Source: Phymatolithon calcareum
Lineage: Eukaryota > Rhodophyta > Florideophyceae > Hapalidiales
Length of the DNA: 64,000 bases
Reading direction: 5' to 3'
Assembly (NCBI GenBank): GCA_977006965.1
Contig: OZ345379.1
Span: 1,736,001-1,800,000, forward strand
Shown here: positions 20,606 to 31,607 of the stretch, piece by piece
How the letters are laid out: the number at the start of each line of letters is the position of its first letter
Position numbering within the stretch: position 1 is the first letter of the stretch
Program-made: the position numbers and the translations under genes
Notes under the pieces: model-generated
Databases searched by the model: none
The model's input: the letters and a program-made list of their open reading frames with translations, nothing else
Told to the model about the DNA's origin: nothing

Positions 20606-21186
20606 CTGCTTGACCCAACTTAACTTTCGAACTCGGCAGCTCTCAGTGCATCATTCATTCATTCTTTAATTTTGCGTATTCCCCTTGTGGGGTTAGCAAC
20701 ACTTTGAGGTCTGTAAACATTTCATGGCATAGCTTGCCAGAGCTGATCTCATGGGAAGTCACGCAACCCAAGGAGATAACTCGAGGGATTCGAGAACATC
20801 CCGAGAGCTGGGAGTTAGATTTTTAGCGATTGCGAATTTAGCCTACAGCTGGAGGCTTGAAAGCTGGAGGGCGAAATTTGCCTATTTAACCGGTTCTCTT
20901 CTCCCCTCACCGGAGAAGAGGGCATCGATCATGAAGTAAAACAACCTTTTCTTTACAACCAACCTCGAGGCGTTACAGGGCCTAAGCTTCTTCCATTCTA
21001 ATCTATTTGCTGCTATTTTGACTCCCACTTGCACGTCGAGGCCCGGGACATCGTCAAAGATTGACTCTGGGGTTGGTCGGACGCAGTGAAATAGCACTTG
21101 ACGAACCAAGCTACCAGTGCATCAAGCGCATACATCTCATTCTTCCTCACGCCCACCTGTGTCACCGACCGCACACTGTCGCAGAA
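20606..21186. repeat. Right end of the duplicated block; possible LINE-type tail
   Basis: This matches 61501-62087 almost base for base. At 20655 a TCATTCATTCATTC run starts a segment that on the minus strand ends AAGAATGAATGAATGA, like a simple-repeat retroposon tail. The minus-strand frame 21109-20882 (75 codons) is kept in both copies but has no recognised domain. Block homology stops at about 21186. Confidence 0.6.
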
Positions 21187-21790
21187 AAGGTCAAATGATC
21201 TTAATCTGCATTCAGACGAGAAGCCAGTGTCTGCAGTGTTCCATTCGGGCGGCTTACGGATCCATGCGCTAGCTCTATTTTGCAAACTTTCAATTCGTGC
21301 TCCGATTAAATGACTTTAAATTTTTTTGTAAAATCTCTCCGCATCCCTAAAATTTTTGATTTCAATCCGTTTACTACCCGCTCCTGCTTTCTGAACTATG
21401 ATCCAGTATCCGAATGGATCCTGCCATTCAAAATTTCAATCTTTTTGATCTGGCTTCTCGACGTCAACAGAAATGGTTTTGTATCATGTTTCAACGCAAA
21501 AACTTTGAGCAACGTCCCGTTTGGGGGCAAATGAACATAAAATGATTTTTAAGTTAAGTATCAACATTAAATTAGTTCTGACTAGGAATTTTTGCACCTA
21601 GAATCCAGTAAGAATCCGATGCACCTATCAGAATGGAATCCGTTATCCATCCAGTACAGCCAATCCTCGTTAAATGCATGACCAATGTGGAACGACTTGA
21701 TATCCAGCAAACTGAGGACACACGTGTGCAGCGGAGGGAAGTTGTGCCGTACACATTCCGCCAACTGAAGTTGGACCAAGAGCGCATTCT
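21187..21790 (+). other. Unassigned sequence interrupted by copia-1
   Basis: A plus frame from an ATG at 21633 runs into the copia target site. Ignoring the element, it continues after 26876 for about 24 codons to a stop, some 77 codons in all. I recognise no domain, so whether copia-1 broke a gene is open. ATTCT at 21786-21790 is the left target-site duplication. Confidence 0.35.
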
Positions 21791-22178
21791 TGTTGAGATC
21801 AGGCGACTTGCCGAGTCAGGTATTGAGGAGGATCTCGACGTGCTGGCGCTATGCCAGAAAGAGCGACGATTGTAGCGTCGTACTGTGTGATTTGAATGCT
21901 TGTAGTGGTACTGTAATGATCTTTGGTTCCTCTCTCGAGATAGAAGCCGTGGTCGGCGAGCGACAAGGTCGGCACGGCAGTGAGGAGAACTAGTCTGTGT
22001 TTCTGGTGATCTGCATCGTTTCTGTGGGCCAAGCATCAAAAAAGGTGCATCTAGTAGCCGTTTGAGGAGGCCTCGTGCAGGGCGAGGCATTAGGTATTTA
22101 AGATGTGCTCGTGCTAGGTGAACGTAAAATGGATAAGCACACCTTCCGCTTGACAACCACTGCATAACTAGTCTAACA

Positions 22179-22192
22179 GGTTATGGGCCCAG
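22179..22192 (+). other. Primer-binding site of copia-1 (half initiator-tRNA type)
   Basis: GGTTATGGGCCCAG follows the 5' LTR directly. It is complementary to the conserved anticodon arm of eukaryotic initiator tRNA-Met (CUGGGCCCAUAACC). That is the internal priming mode known for Drosophila copia and yeast Ty5. Confidence 0.85.
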
Positions 22193-22278
22193 ATTTCTGA
22201 AGCGGCTGTCGAAATCGAAATTGGATTCGATACCTCCGTGTGCTGAGGTTGTACGCGCCAAAGAGGGCGCAGGCTTGC

Positions 22279-25200
22279 ATGGAAGTAAGCATGTCGGTCG
22301 CGAAGTACTACGTGCCGAAGTTTCGTGGGCCCCAGGACAACTTCATGTTCTGGTCGGCCCAGATCAAGGCGATACTCAAGGCGAAGAAGGCCTGGAACGT
22401 CGTGAAGAGTGACGCTACAGCGTCGACGGTGGAGAACGCTTCGACAGTGAGCACTGGCACACTGCCAGCAGCGGGGCCTGCGTCAAGCGCCACAGCGGTG
22501 GTAGCGGCTGCGACAACGCAGTCGCAGGAGGAGTCACGTGATGTAGCATGCTCGGTGATACTGCAGGGACTCGGGGAGGTTCCGTTTGCAGCTGTTATGA
22601 GGCACCAGGAGGACCCAAAGAAGATGTGGAGCGTGCTCCACGAGCGCTACGCTGCTGACAGTACATTCAACAAGGCGAGCGTTCAGACGGCGCTCGCGCG
22701 CCTGAAGTACACTGGACAGAAAATGGACGAATACCTGTCGAAGTGGGAGAGACTTGCCGCGCAGCTCGATGCAATGGGCGCGGCCATGGACGAGAACCTC
22801 GTTATCACGATGTTCTTCGAATCATTCGGAACGTGCAAGGACTCGGATTACGGCGGCGCGATATCGGCGCTATTGACAAAAGATGAGCTGAACTGGCCGC
22901 AGGTGTCGGCCAGAATGCTCCAGGAGCACTCGTCCGTGCGCACGGCAGGCGGCGGTCAGAGCGCGACTTCTAAGTCCGAGAAAGCTTTCCGCGTGGAGGA
23001 GAGCTCCAAGAAGAAGAAGAAGATCAAGTGCTTCTACTGTAAGAAGCTCGGACACAAGCAGGCGGAATGCTGGAAGAAGAAGAAGGACGAAAAGGAGAAG
23101 AATGAGTCCGAGAAAGACGGCACGGAGGGCGGCGGTGAACGCGCGTTACTAGTCCGCATTGACAATGCCGAGGGCGTCACGGAAGCAGCGAACTTTGCTG
23201 CCGAGCACGCGTTGCTCGATTCCGGCGCGACTGCGCACATGCTGAAGTCTGACAAATGGATTTCCGACGGTGGTGTCGCAGTCCAAACCAAAATCTCCAC
23301 GGCTGGCAGCTCGAGCATCAGCGCGACCCATGAGGGCGCGGCGAACATGTGCCTTGAAGGCGGTGACGACAACGTCCATCTGAGCCGCGTGCTATACGTA
23401 CCGGCCATACGCGACAACCTACTGTCCGTCGGAGCTCTGTGCGAAGACGGGCACACCGTCATCTTCAACAAGTCGGGGTGCACCGTCATGAAAGGAGGGA
23501 CGATGGTCGGGCGCGGAACGCACGAAGGCAATATGTTTGTCATATGCATGTATGGGGTGCGCGAAGATAAGGCGCTTGCCGCTCAAGAGGAGCGCAACGA
23601 AATCCTGGAGCTGTGGCACGCACGTCTAGGTCACGCAAACCGCGACACTATTCGCAAAATGGCTGTGCAGCACATCGTGCGTGGACTGGACCTGACTGTG
23701 AAGTCAAAAAGGCATGGAGTGCACTCCATGCATCGAAAGCACCATCACCAATGGTCCTATGCGCCTGCGCACCCATCTTGCAACTAATCCCGGCACAGTC
23801 GTGCACACAGACGTCCCGTCAATGAGCGTGCCATCGCTAGGCGGCGCGAAATTCTTCGTGACATTCATTGATGAAGCGTCAGGCCATGTGCGCACAGCGC
23901 ACGTGCGCGCAAAGGGCGACGCAGCGTACCAACTGAAGCGCTATGTGCGCTGGGCCGAACGACAGACCGGCCGCAAAGTGAAACGCATTGTGCTCGACGG
24001 GGGTAAGGAATACCTTACGGGCACTGAGACACTCGAAGCGAAAGGTATCGATATCGACAAGAACGCGCGGTACACACCGCAAGAGAACGGCAAGGCCGAG
24101 CGCATGAATCGAACCATCAAAAACGCGATGCGAGCGATGCTCATTCACGCTGCTGCGCCAGCGAACTACTGGGCTGAGTGCCTGTACGCGGTATGCGATG
24201 TGCGTAACCGCATTCCACGGGCTGGACGGCGCATGACGCCGGAAGAGGAAATGGCGGGCGTGAAACCATCCGTAACCCACCTACGGACGTTCGGATGCAA
24301 GGTGTGGGTGCGTGTGCCAGAGAATCTCCGCGGAGGCTTGGACCCGAAAGCCATAAATGCGGTATTGCTACGCTGCCTTTCGTACGGAAAATAGCGCGTC
24401 ATGCTCGAGGAAGCACGCACAGTGCAAATCTCGCGCCATTGCAAAAATTTTGAGGACAATTTCCCAATGAGGACATGGAAGGACATTGTGCGCGTGAGCT
24501 CGCAAAGCTTTACGCCTGAGTGGTGTGACTACGACGGGGACGAGGACTACATCGAGGAAGTGCCTATTGCACCCACGGCATCAGCCGCGGACGGCGGAAG
24601 GAAAGTTATAGAGGATGCGGTTGGAACTGGCGTTGTCGAAGACACCGATGAGAACGAAATGGACGAGGCACCAGCTGGTACTGGAAATGGTAGTACCCAT
24701 GAAGACATTAATGCATCGGACGGAACCGGGCCGGAAGAGGGAAAGTCCGTGCCGCCCGCGGAAGGACCGGAACGAACGTCAAGCCGGTCGCGGAAGCCGC
24801 CTGAGCGCTTTGGTGACTTTGTTATGCTGGCCGTCGATGATCCCGTCTCATACGAGGCTGCACTGGCGAGCGCGGAGTGCAAGCACTGGGAGGAGGCGTT
24901 GGAGCGCGAGCTCACATCGATTCGCGAAAACGAGACGTGGGTTCGTGCAGCGCTTCCGCACGGCCGCAACGCCATACCGTGCAAGGTCGTGTTCAGGAAG
25001 AAGCTCGACGCTGCAGGTCAGGTTGCACGGTACAAGGCGCGCATCGTCGCCAAAGGTTACGTGCAAAAATTCGGCGTAGACTACGATGCGGCGTTCGCAC
25101 CCGTCGTGGAGTACGAAGTGCTACTACTTGTTGTGGGACACTACGTGCGCGTGGGCTGGCACGTACATCACGCGGACATATCGACTGCTTTCCTGAACAG

Positions 25201-26456
25201 AACAATCGATGGAGAGCTGTACGTGGAATGGGACAGCGATGTGTACCGCCTGAAGAAGAGTTTGTACGGCCTGAAGCAGTCTCCTCTTTTGTGGTACGAG
25301 AAGCTCAGTGCAGAACTCGAAAAGTTCGGTTTCAACAAACTAGCGACAACCCGTTGCGTGTACAAGCTGAATGAGGGCACGGAGACAGTCATACTTATAG
25401 TCTACGTTGACGACTTGCTCATCCTAAGCGCGAGCATTGCTGCGGTTAAGGATACGAAGGCGAAACTGCGCGCTGTGTTTAAGCTCGAGGACCTAGGCGA
25501 GCTACACTACTATCTTGGCGTGCAGTTCGAACGTCAGGGTCGCTGCATGCTGCTTACGCAGCGCTCCTACTGTGAGCGTGTGCTGGAAAAGTTCGGCATG
25601 GCGAACGCTGCATCAGCGCCGACGTCTATGGTCGAGAACATTGACGCGTTGGTCGCAGGCTCTCCTAAAGATGAGTCACAGCGCGCGGAAATGACGGCGG
25701 TGCCGTACCGCGAGGTCGTCGGCAGCCTCCTGTACCTGGCTTTTCGCACGCGTCCTGACATAGCATTTGCTGTGGGCGTGCTGTGCCGCTACATCGCGAA
25801 CCCTGGACGCGTACACTGGATTGCTGCGAAGCTTGTGCTTCGTTACTTGCGTGGAACGACGTCGCGCGGTGTCTACATTGGAGCGCTGGACGGCGCCGTA
25901 AGCACAGCGGAGAAAATGGGGAAGCAAATTGGCGGTGTGGCGCCTGGTATGCACGGGAATGAACGCGGAAAGGCGGAGCTATCTGCTTACAGCGATAGCG
26001 ACTGGGCAGGCGACAAGTCCCACCGAAAGTCGACGGGCGCGTACACCATTACTCTGAACGGAGGAATTGTGAACTGGAGGTCGTACAAGCAAAGCTGCGT
26101 CGCGGCTTCCACTACAGAAGCCGAGTCCATCGCGCTGGCGGAGTGCGTGCGCGAGGTGCAATACGCGCGGCGCATACTCGCGGAGCTGGGCGAAAAAATT
26201 GGACGCGACCAAGGTAATGGAGGACAACCAGGCGTGCATTACGTGGACAAAGGAGGACAGCAAGCGGACGAAGCACGTGGACGTGCGCTACCATGTCATG
26301 CGCGAAGCCATAGAGCGCGGCGACGTACGTGTCGAGTACTGTCCATCCGCGAAAATGGTAGCCGACGCTTTAACGAAGCCGCTCGGTCCGCAGAAGTTCG
26401 ATATCTTGGTGGGCATGATGCCCATGGGAGACAACAAGGCGGTAACCAAGAAATGA
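22279..26456 (+). pseudogene. copia-1 gag-pol, two frameshifts and one stop
   Basis: From the ATG at 22279: a gag domain, a CCHC knuckle (CFYCKKLGHKQAEC), protease LLDSGATAHM, and the pre-integrase zinc motif (LWHARLGH). An extra base in an A-run near 23706 then shifts the frame into the integrase core (23714-24391). A TAG at 24392-24394 separates this from RT (YVDDLLILS) and RNase H (SDSDWAGD). Another shift near 26199 moves the end (ADALTKPLG) to a different frame, stopping at 26454. Starts upstream of 22279 are not ATG. Confidence 0.9.
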
Positions 26457-26875
26457 GACGGACTCGTCTCGTCGAGGCGGAGTGTTGAGATCAGGCGACT
26501 TGCCGAGTCCGGTACTGAGGAGGGTCTCGACGTGCCGGCGCTATGCCAGAAAGAGCGACGATTGTAGCGTCGTACTGTGTGATTTGAATGCTTGTAGTGG
26601 TACTGTAATGATCTTTGGTTCCTCTCTCGAGATAGAAGCCGTGGTCGGCGAGCGACAAGGTCGGCACGGCAGTGAGGAGAACTAGTCTGTGTTTCTGGTG
26701 ATCTGCATCGTTTCTGTGGGCCAAGCACCAGAAAAGGTGCATCTAGTAGCCGTTTGAGGAGGCCTCGTGCAGGGCGAGGCATTAGGTATTTAAGATGTGC
26801 TCGTGCTAGGTGAACGTAAAATGGATAAGCACACCTTCCGATTGACAACCACTGCATAACTAGTCTAACAATTCT

Positions 26876-27160
26876 TGCAGGCGTAATACTCGCTCCACAT
26901 CGCCGAGCAGCACGGCCATCGCGGAGGGGCAGTGCAGTGGCTGCGCTCTAGGTTGAGATGGGGTCTGCTATGTAGCTTTTTATCGGGACTTACTGTTTGT
27001 CTGTCAATGTACGTTTGCTAACTGCCATTCCAAGCTCCCTGCAATCCTCAAATTATTAGATCGCAGGCAGAAAAGTTCTGCGACGGCCAGTGCCGACCGA
27101 AATCCTGTTCTCCCTCTCTGGACATTTCCCGTACTGCACAAACTGACGTTGAGAGTGCTA
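26876..27160. other. No gene recognised
   Basis: Sequence between the copia-1 target site and the pogo-like fragment. Its first ~70 bases continue the small frame interrupted at 21790. Confidence 0.4.
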
Positions 27161-27162
27161 CG

Positions 27163-27436
27163 TCCACAACAAAATATTTTCTATCCCTTCCAGAGATATC
27201 AAACTGCCACGCACGGGTCATCGTCGCCACAACACTCTCAATCACAATCAAAAGGCCCAGATTGTTGAGGAGCGTAATCGACGGATATCAATAGGCCGGT
27301 CAACTGCACAAAAAGATTTAGCTCTCTGGGCGAAAGAGAAATTCCGTCTCGATGTTCCACCGAGCCAGCCTCTCATGTCTAGAGTTCTCTCTACACCCTC
27401 CTCACTTTCCGTGAGGCCGAGAGAAAAAATAGTGAG
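27163..27436 (+). pseudogene. Pogo/Tigger-like transposase N-terminal fragment
   Basis: A plus-strand frame of ~90 codons without ATG encodes a helix-turn-helix stretch: AQIVEERNRRIS, then DLALWAKEKFRL.VPPSQPLMSRVL. This resembles the psq/CENP-B type DNA-binding region of pogo-class transposases. No DDE catalytic domain follows. Family assignment rests on motif resemblance only. Confidence 0.5.
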
Positions 27437-28129
27437 GTGAAATAAAGACAGGTTAATTGTAGTCCACACATGTACAAATAGACAACATACGAAGTGCGTC
27501 GGTATCAAAATATTAAACAATTTTCAATAATGTGCCGTGGCCAGGGTCTAGGAAATTATTTTCAAATCGAGTTTTCCACACACATTAAGAAATTGTTAAA
27601 TTTAAGCGTATCCTATATTCGTTCATCTACTTCATATCCGTGAAAGTGAGGATATTCTGATTTCGAGGATCCATTTATCGAGGATTGACTATACATTAGT
27701 GCTGTACTTTCCATCCGCTCGCTTTCGATCGGGCTGGATATTATCCTATCCGGTCTTCGGTTGCCCTCTTCAGACACTCATCCAACGATAAAGTCTATTA
27801 TCCGAAGCCCATCAGGAATAATATCCACAATGGGGAAAATTTGTACTGGATCGGACGGATTGCTGGATCAGTCCGTCCAAATCGATTTCTGATTGCGTGA
27901 CAAGAATAGCAAGCCAGTACACTCTTTGCTGTATCATATTGTAGGACCTATGATGTCCGCAATGGGACAATTAGTTAAAGATATGGACCAAAAGATAGTA
28001 TAAAGCGCCTTGTTCCCGACAACCCCGGGAATAAACGGCAAGTTGGTATCAAGAAATCGTTTCCCGCGTTCGTCGCAAATTCTGTCGTCACCACATCCTC
28101 GCATGGGCTATTCTCGCAAGGCTGTGGTT
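27437..28129. other. No gene recognised
   Basis: AT-rich sequence with short frames only. Repeated words around 27650-27690 (CGAGGAT..ATTTATCGAGGATTG) could be the terminal region of the neighbouring DNA transposon, but no matching inverted end was located. GCTGTGGTT at 28121-28129 is the SINE target-site duplication. Confidence 0.4.
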
Positions 28130-28421
28130 TTTTTTTATTGCAGGTTATTCGAATTACACAAAGTGTACATTATTCAACATCTAGGGGTCCTCTAAATGCA
28201 CTTGATATGGATCCGTTCCTGGTACTCGCGTATCTGCTTCGTGCTAGGACTGCTGCACACCACTCCACGGCGACATCCGTGTGCCATTTGCGGAACGCTA
28301 ATTCAATTCTTGCTTGTGACAGGACTCGAACCGGCGACCTCAACATTCCTGCCTGTATCATACCGAAATATGCGCCCAGGTGCGCGGAGACAGTTTTACT
28401 ACTATACCACAGGTGGGAAAT
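28130..28421 (-). mobile_element. tRNA-derived SINE, copy A
   Basis: On the minus strand the head reads TGTGGTATAGTAGTAAAACT (A-box-like) and GGTTCGAGTCC (B box), ~75 nt apart as in a tRNA gene. A unique body follows, then a TGCAATAAAAAA-type tail. It is flanked by GCTGTGGTT at 28121-28129 and 28422-28430. Copies B (42837-43134) and C (44403-44698) share the structure. Confidence 0.85.
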
Positions 28422-28461
28422 GCTGTGGTTGATAGTCAGTAACGTCTCGCACGGGGAACTT

Positions 28462-29793
28462 TATATTTTGATTTATTTTAAAAGCACCCAAAACCTCAAT
28501 TTGATTAATAGGGCAGCTTCTCGCTGTCTTTCACATTCATCTCTCTACTAGCCTCCTAATATATCCTTACCGAATTTCTCTCCCTTTGTGGGTTCGAGTG
28601 AGTCGTTCGCATTCATATTCTGTTTCTTGGTCCATCTTCATGCACCGTAGTCTGCGTTGTAGCACAACGAGCTCAACCGCAGCATCGGGCCCAAAGTATT
28701 TCGCTAGAACTGATTTTCTCCACAAGGGAGCTCTGTTGAAAAGAAATCTCAGGTATCTCAACCGCTCAGTTCAGTCCCTTATAGGTAACACTCCTGGTAG
28801 TTCATTCGGCTTGTCAACCGGGATTTTAACTGTCAGTCCCTCTTCTTCCAACGTCCATATATTTTCTGCTTCCCATATGCGTCCAGTTTTTGATACCATA
28901 CCTTCTTCTGCTTGTTTTAGAGCTTCGTTGAGGTGCTTCTCTTCTCTAAGATGCCCAATATCGTTTGATACGTCTTCCTGGTCTTTTTCTCTTCCTTGGT
29001 ATTCTTATACGAGCTCAAGGTACTTCTTCCCTCTTACCAGGCTTAAGGCGAGCCTTTCAGTCTGGTTCGCTGTCCTCATCTGTGGGCTGGCGAGTCGGCA
29101 GAGCACTCGCATCCGCTCCCTTCGATGTTAGGCATATTTTCCGGGAACATACCTGAATAAAAGACCTTCTGCTGCTTCGATTGCCGATAACAGACGTTTG
29201 GTGATCAGGGCCAGGTGAATGGCATACTCCCATTTGAGGAGAATCAATGACTTGAGAATCTTTATGCAAGAGGCTGGCTGGAATCCTCTGACATGCACGC
29301 CTATTTGGCGGAGTTTGCGTATACATCCCACCGCATTCCGAACTCTTAAAATTGCTGTATCGTCCGTGACTCCGTTGTTGTTCATACTGAGCCCCAGGTA
29401 CGATAATCTCCAGGCTTGATGCAGCTCTTTTCCTGCACGTAAAAATTTCTTCTTTGGGAGGCCCTTGTATTTAAGGACCTCACTCTTTCCTGGCTTTGTG
29501 TTCCATTTCATGGAGTTCTCGCCTGCCCACTTCGTGGCTATGCCCAAGAGTTTTTTCAACCCTTTGGCATTCTTTGCCTGAAGAAGAACATCATCAGCAA
29601 ATAATTGCGCTGGACGTTCAGACACGGTTCTCGGTACTTGGGCGGCGGCTTCGGCGAACGTACCCTTGAATATATTGTATTGACATGTACTGAGGGGAGA
29701 CCTCTGGGGAACACCTCGGTCGATAATGTACCACTTTTTTGTTCCGTGGGTATCTGTGGCGTCCAACGCCACTATCATACTCCTATACAAATA
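28462..29793 (-). pseudogene. LINE copy 3, 5'-truncated, retaining the RT core
   Basis: The minus-strand frame 29790-29128 encodes RT motifs GVPQRSPLS and LFADDVLLQA, then the NNNGVTDDTA segment that directly follows the deletion in the other copies. After frame breaks at 28762-29127, bases 28761-28567 encode the C-terminus (PLWRKSVLAKYFG, GREIR). The 3' end is AAAATAAATCAAAATATA near 28462. Loss of everything 5' of the RT middle is typical of incomplete reverse transcription. It shows what the two larger copies lost. Confidence 0.85.
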
Positions 29794-30333
29794 GCTCCCT
29801 TCAAATTATCATTACAGCAAGCCCTTACAGATAGCATTACAGTCATTACAGTACCGTAGGTTTCGATGGGTACTTACACCATGAAGGATCACCAAAGGAA
29901 AACCCTAGAACCGCTGCTTACAGCTGCTTTACACTATCATGCTGACTTGGAGCACAATAGCCAAAACAGTAGGACAAAGCCCTAGCTTGAGAGAACAAAA
30001 GAATAGTGTTCCGCCTTGATTACAAATCCTAATCTTCTCTCTATCCCTACATTCTACGAAGGGAACACTTAAGTGTCTAGGTAGGGTTGAGAGATTGTGC
30101 CCGAGCTCTTAGCGCATGATGCAAAATCCACGAGAGACTTGACTTGGAAATCCATTTGGTCTTTACTTCAATCGGTCATTTTGGTACGTACATTCAAAGT
30201 GTTCTTTTTCGCCTCCAGACAGAGGGGAATCCATGCATTGCAACCCTTTACGAACGTGAGAGTCCGGGGTGTAGCTCTTCGTTGAAAAAAATAAAGTATA
30301 TATATATATGGATGAACTCTCAATTGATAGCAT
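29794..30333. other. No gene recognised
   Basis: Short frames only. It includes a (TA)n tract at 30299-30309. AGCAT at 30329-30333 is the left target-site duplication of the gypsy element. Confidence 0.45.
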
Positions 30334-30703
30334 TGTAGCTCGCCAAGCAAACATCCCGTTTGCTATTCTTGCATAACGACATTGCGAGTTAAGAGCTTTC
30401 TTGGCCACACAATACCCATAACGTCTGTGTATCGTCTGCGCACTGTTGTCAAACGTTCAAGATTATTAGCGTTAGCAAGACAGTGTCTGCTAGGTGATTA
30501 GCTTGATTATTATCAGCTGTCACTCTGAGTGTGAGACCATGCTTGTCATCACAGTTAGCTTCACTTATCTAGGGGTATATAAGTAGCTCAAGCATGCACA
30601 TTTAATAAAGGAAGATACTGATTTCTGCACATTGATCAATACAAAAAATATTCGGTCAACCAACCCAACTCATTCTTGAGTTTTGCTTTCGATTAGCGCC
30701 AAG

Positions 30704-31588
30704 ATGTCGCATCCACCGGATGGAGCGCCTTCTCCATCTAGATCGCAATTCTCCGGCGTCACCATCTGGACTCAAATCTCCGTCACGACAAGTTTGGAAT
30801 ACCCAACCTTAAGCAAGAGCGACTCCGAGACTGTTCGTCGATTTCTTCGCACGTACGATCAGTACGTAACTGAAGTCGAAGCCAGACACCGCAAAATAGC
30901 CCCTTCTGAGTCAACCGAACCAGCACGTCCAGTCGCCCTCAAATTCTGCCGGGATTCCGAATGGATTCTCTCAGTCATCTCTATGGGTATTATCAAGGAC
31001 GCCGACGGCCATAAAATCTCTTCCTACTAAGCCCTCGTTGAGAGCGATCTACGAACATTTCTGGAGAAAAAGGCCGAGGCCAATAAAGAGACCGTAACTC
31101 TTTCAACCCTCGATGCAGTGGAAAGCAAGTCGCTTCGCATGGACATGTCTGATCGCAGCGCCACATCCAGAATGGAATCGCTTTTCGTTTCGTACAACAC
31201 TCTGCTCAGACAACATGGCCTTCTGTGGATTTTGGATGATGCGCAGAGAGTTGCATTCAAACATGTTTTGTCTCAGATTCGCCCCATCTCACTCCAGTGC
31301 CGACTTCAAGATGATCTTGACCTCAGTCATTATCCTTTACGAAAAGACTTTCAGGGATTCTTCAAACACGCAACCAAGCTGCTTGAAGCATTCCAACTGG
31401 TTGATGATGGCACTCGTCCTCGTGGAAACGGAAGCGACAGAGTTAGTGCTGGAAATGATGGCAGTAACGGAGGACGTACTCGAAATGCCAGCGGTGGAAA
31501 TGGCCGTTCCAAGAATCGTGTAACTGGAGCAGAAACCAGAACTACAACCCTGGCGACCACACTAAAACAAGCTGCACGCACTACATGA
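30704..31588 (+). pseudogene. gypsy-1 gag with an in-frame stop
   Basis: The ATG at 30704 opens a frame of ~295 codons broken only by TAA at 31028-31030. The product is mostly helical (e.g. FLRTYDQYVTEVEAR), with a Gly/Asn/Arg-rich tail where a nucleic-acid-binding region is expected. No CCHC knuckle is visible. Gag identity is inferred from position between LTR and pol. Confidence 0.65.
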
Positions 31589-31607
31589 CTCTGTATGCTA
31601 CTCAAAT

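Larger units (their letters stand above)
21791..26870 (+). mobile_element. Ty1/copia LTR retrotransposon (copia-1), degenerate
   Basis: It has 388-bp LTRs (21791-22178 and 26483-26870), TGTTGAGATC...TCTAACA, flanked by ATTCT on both sides (21786-21790 and 26871-26875). The primer site follows the 5' LTR directly; the polypurine tract AGGCGGAG precedes the 3' LTR. Domain order is gag, protease, integrase, RT, RNase H, which defines copia. The LTRs differ at about seven visible positions, so the insertion is older than copia-2. Coding is broken by two frameshifts and one stop. Confidence 0.95.

Noticed and set aside
21572-22165. 197-codon minus-strand frame over the copia-1 5' LTR
   Set aside because: It spans LTR and flank, and its LTR part recurs at 26288-26857, so it is a by-product of LTR sequence.
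24392-24394. TAG in copia-1 as a programmed readthrough site
   Set aside because: It lies between integrase and RT in an element with two other frame breaks, so simple decay is the simpler reading.
28130-28421. tRNA gene on the minus strand
   Set aside because: A- and B-box-like words are present, but the acceptor stem does not close, and the segment has a long body, tail and target duplication shared with two other copies: a SINE.
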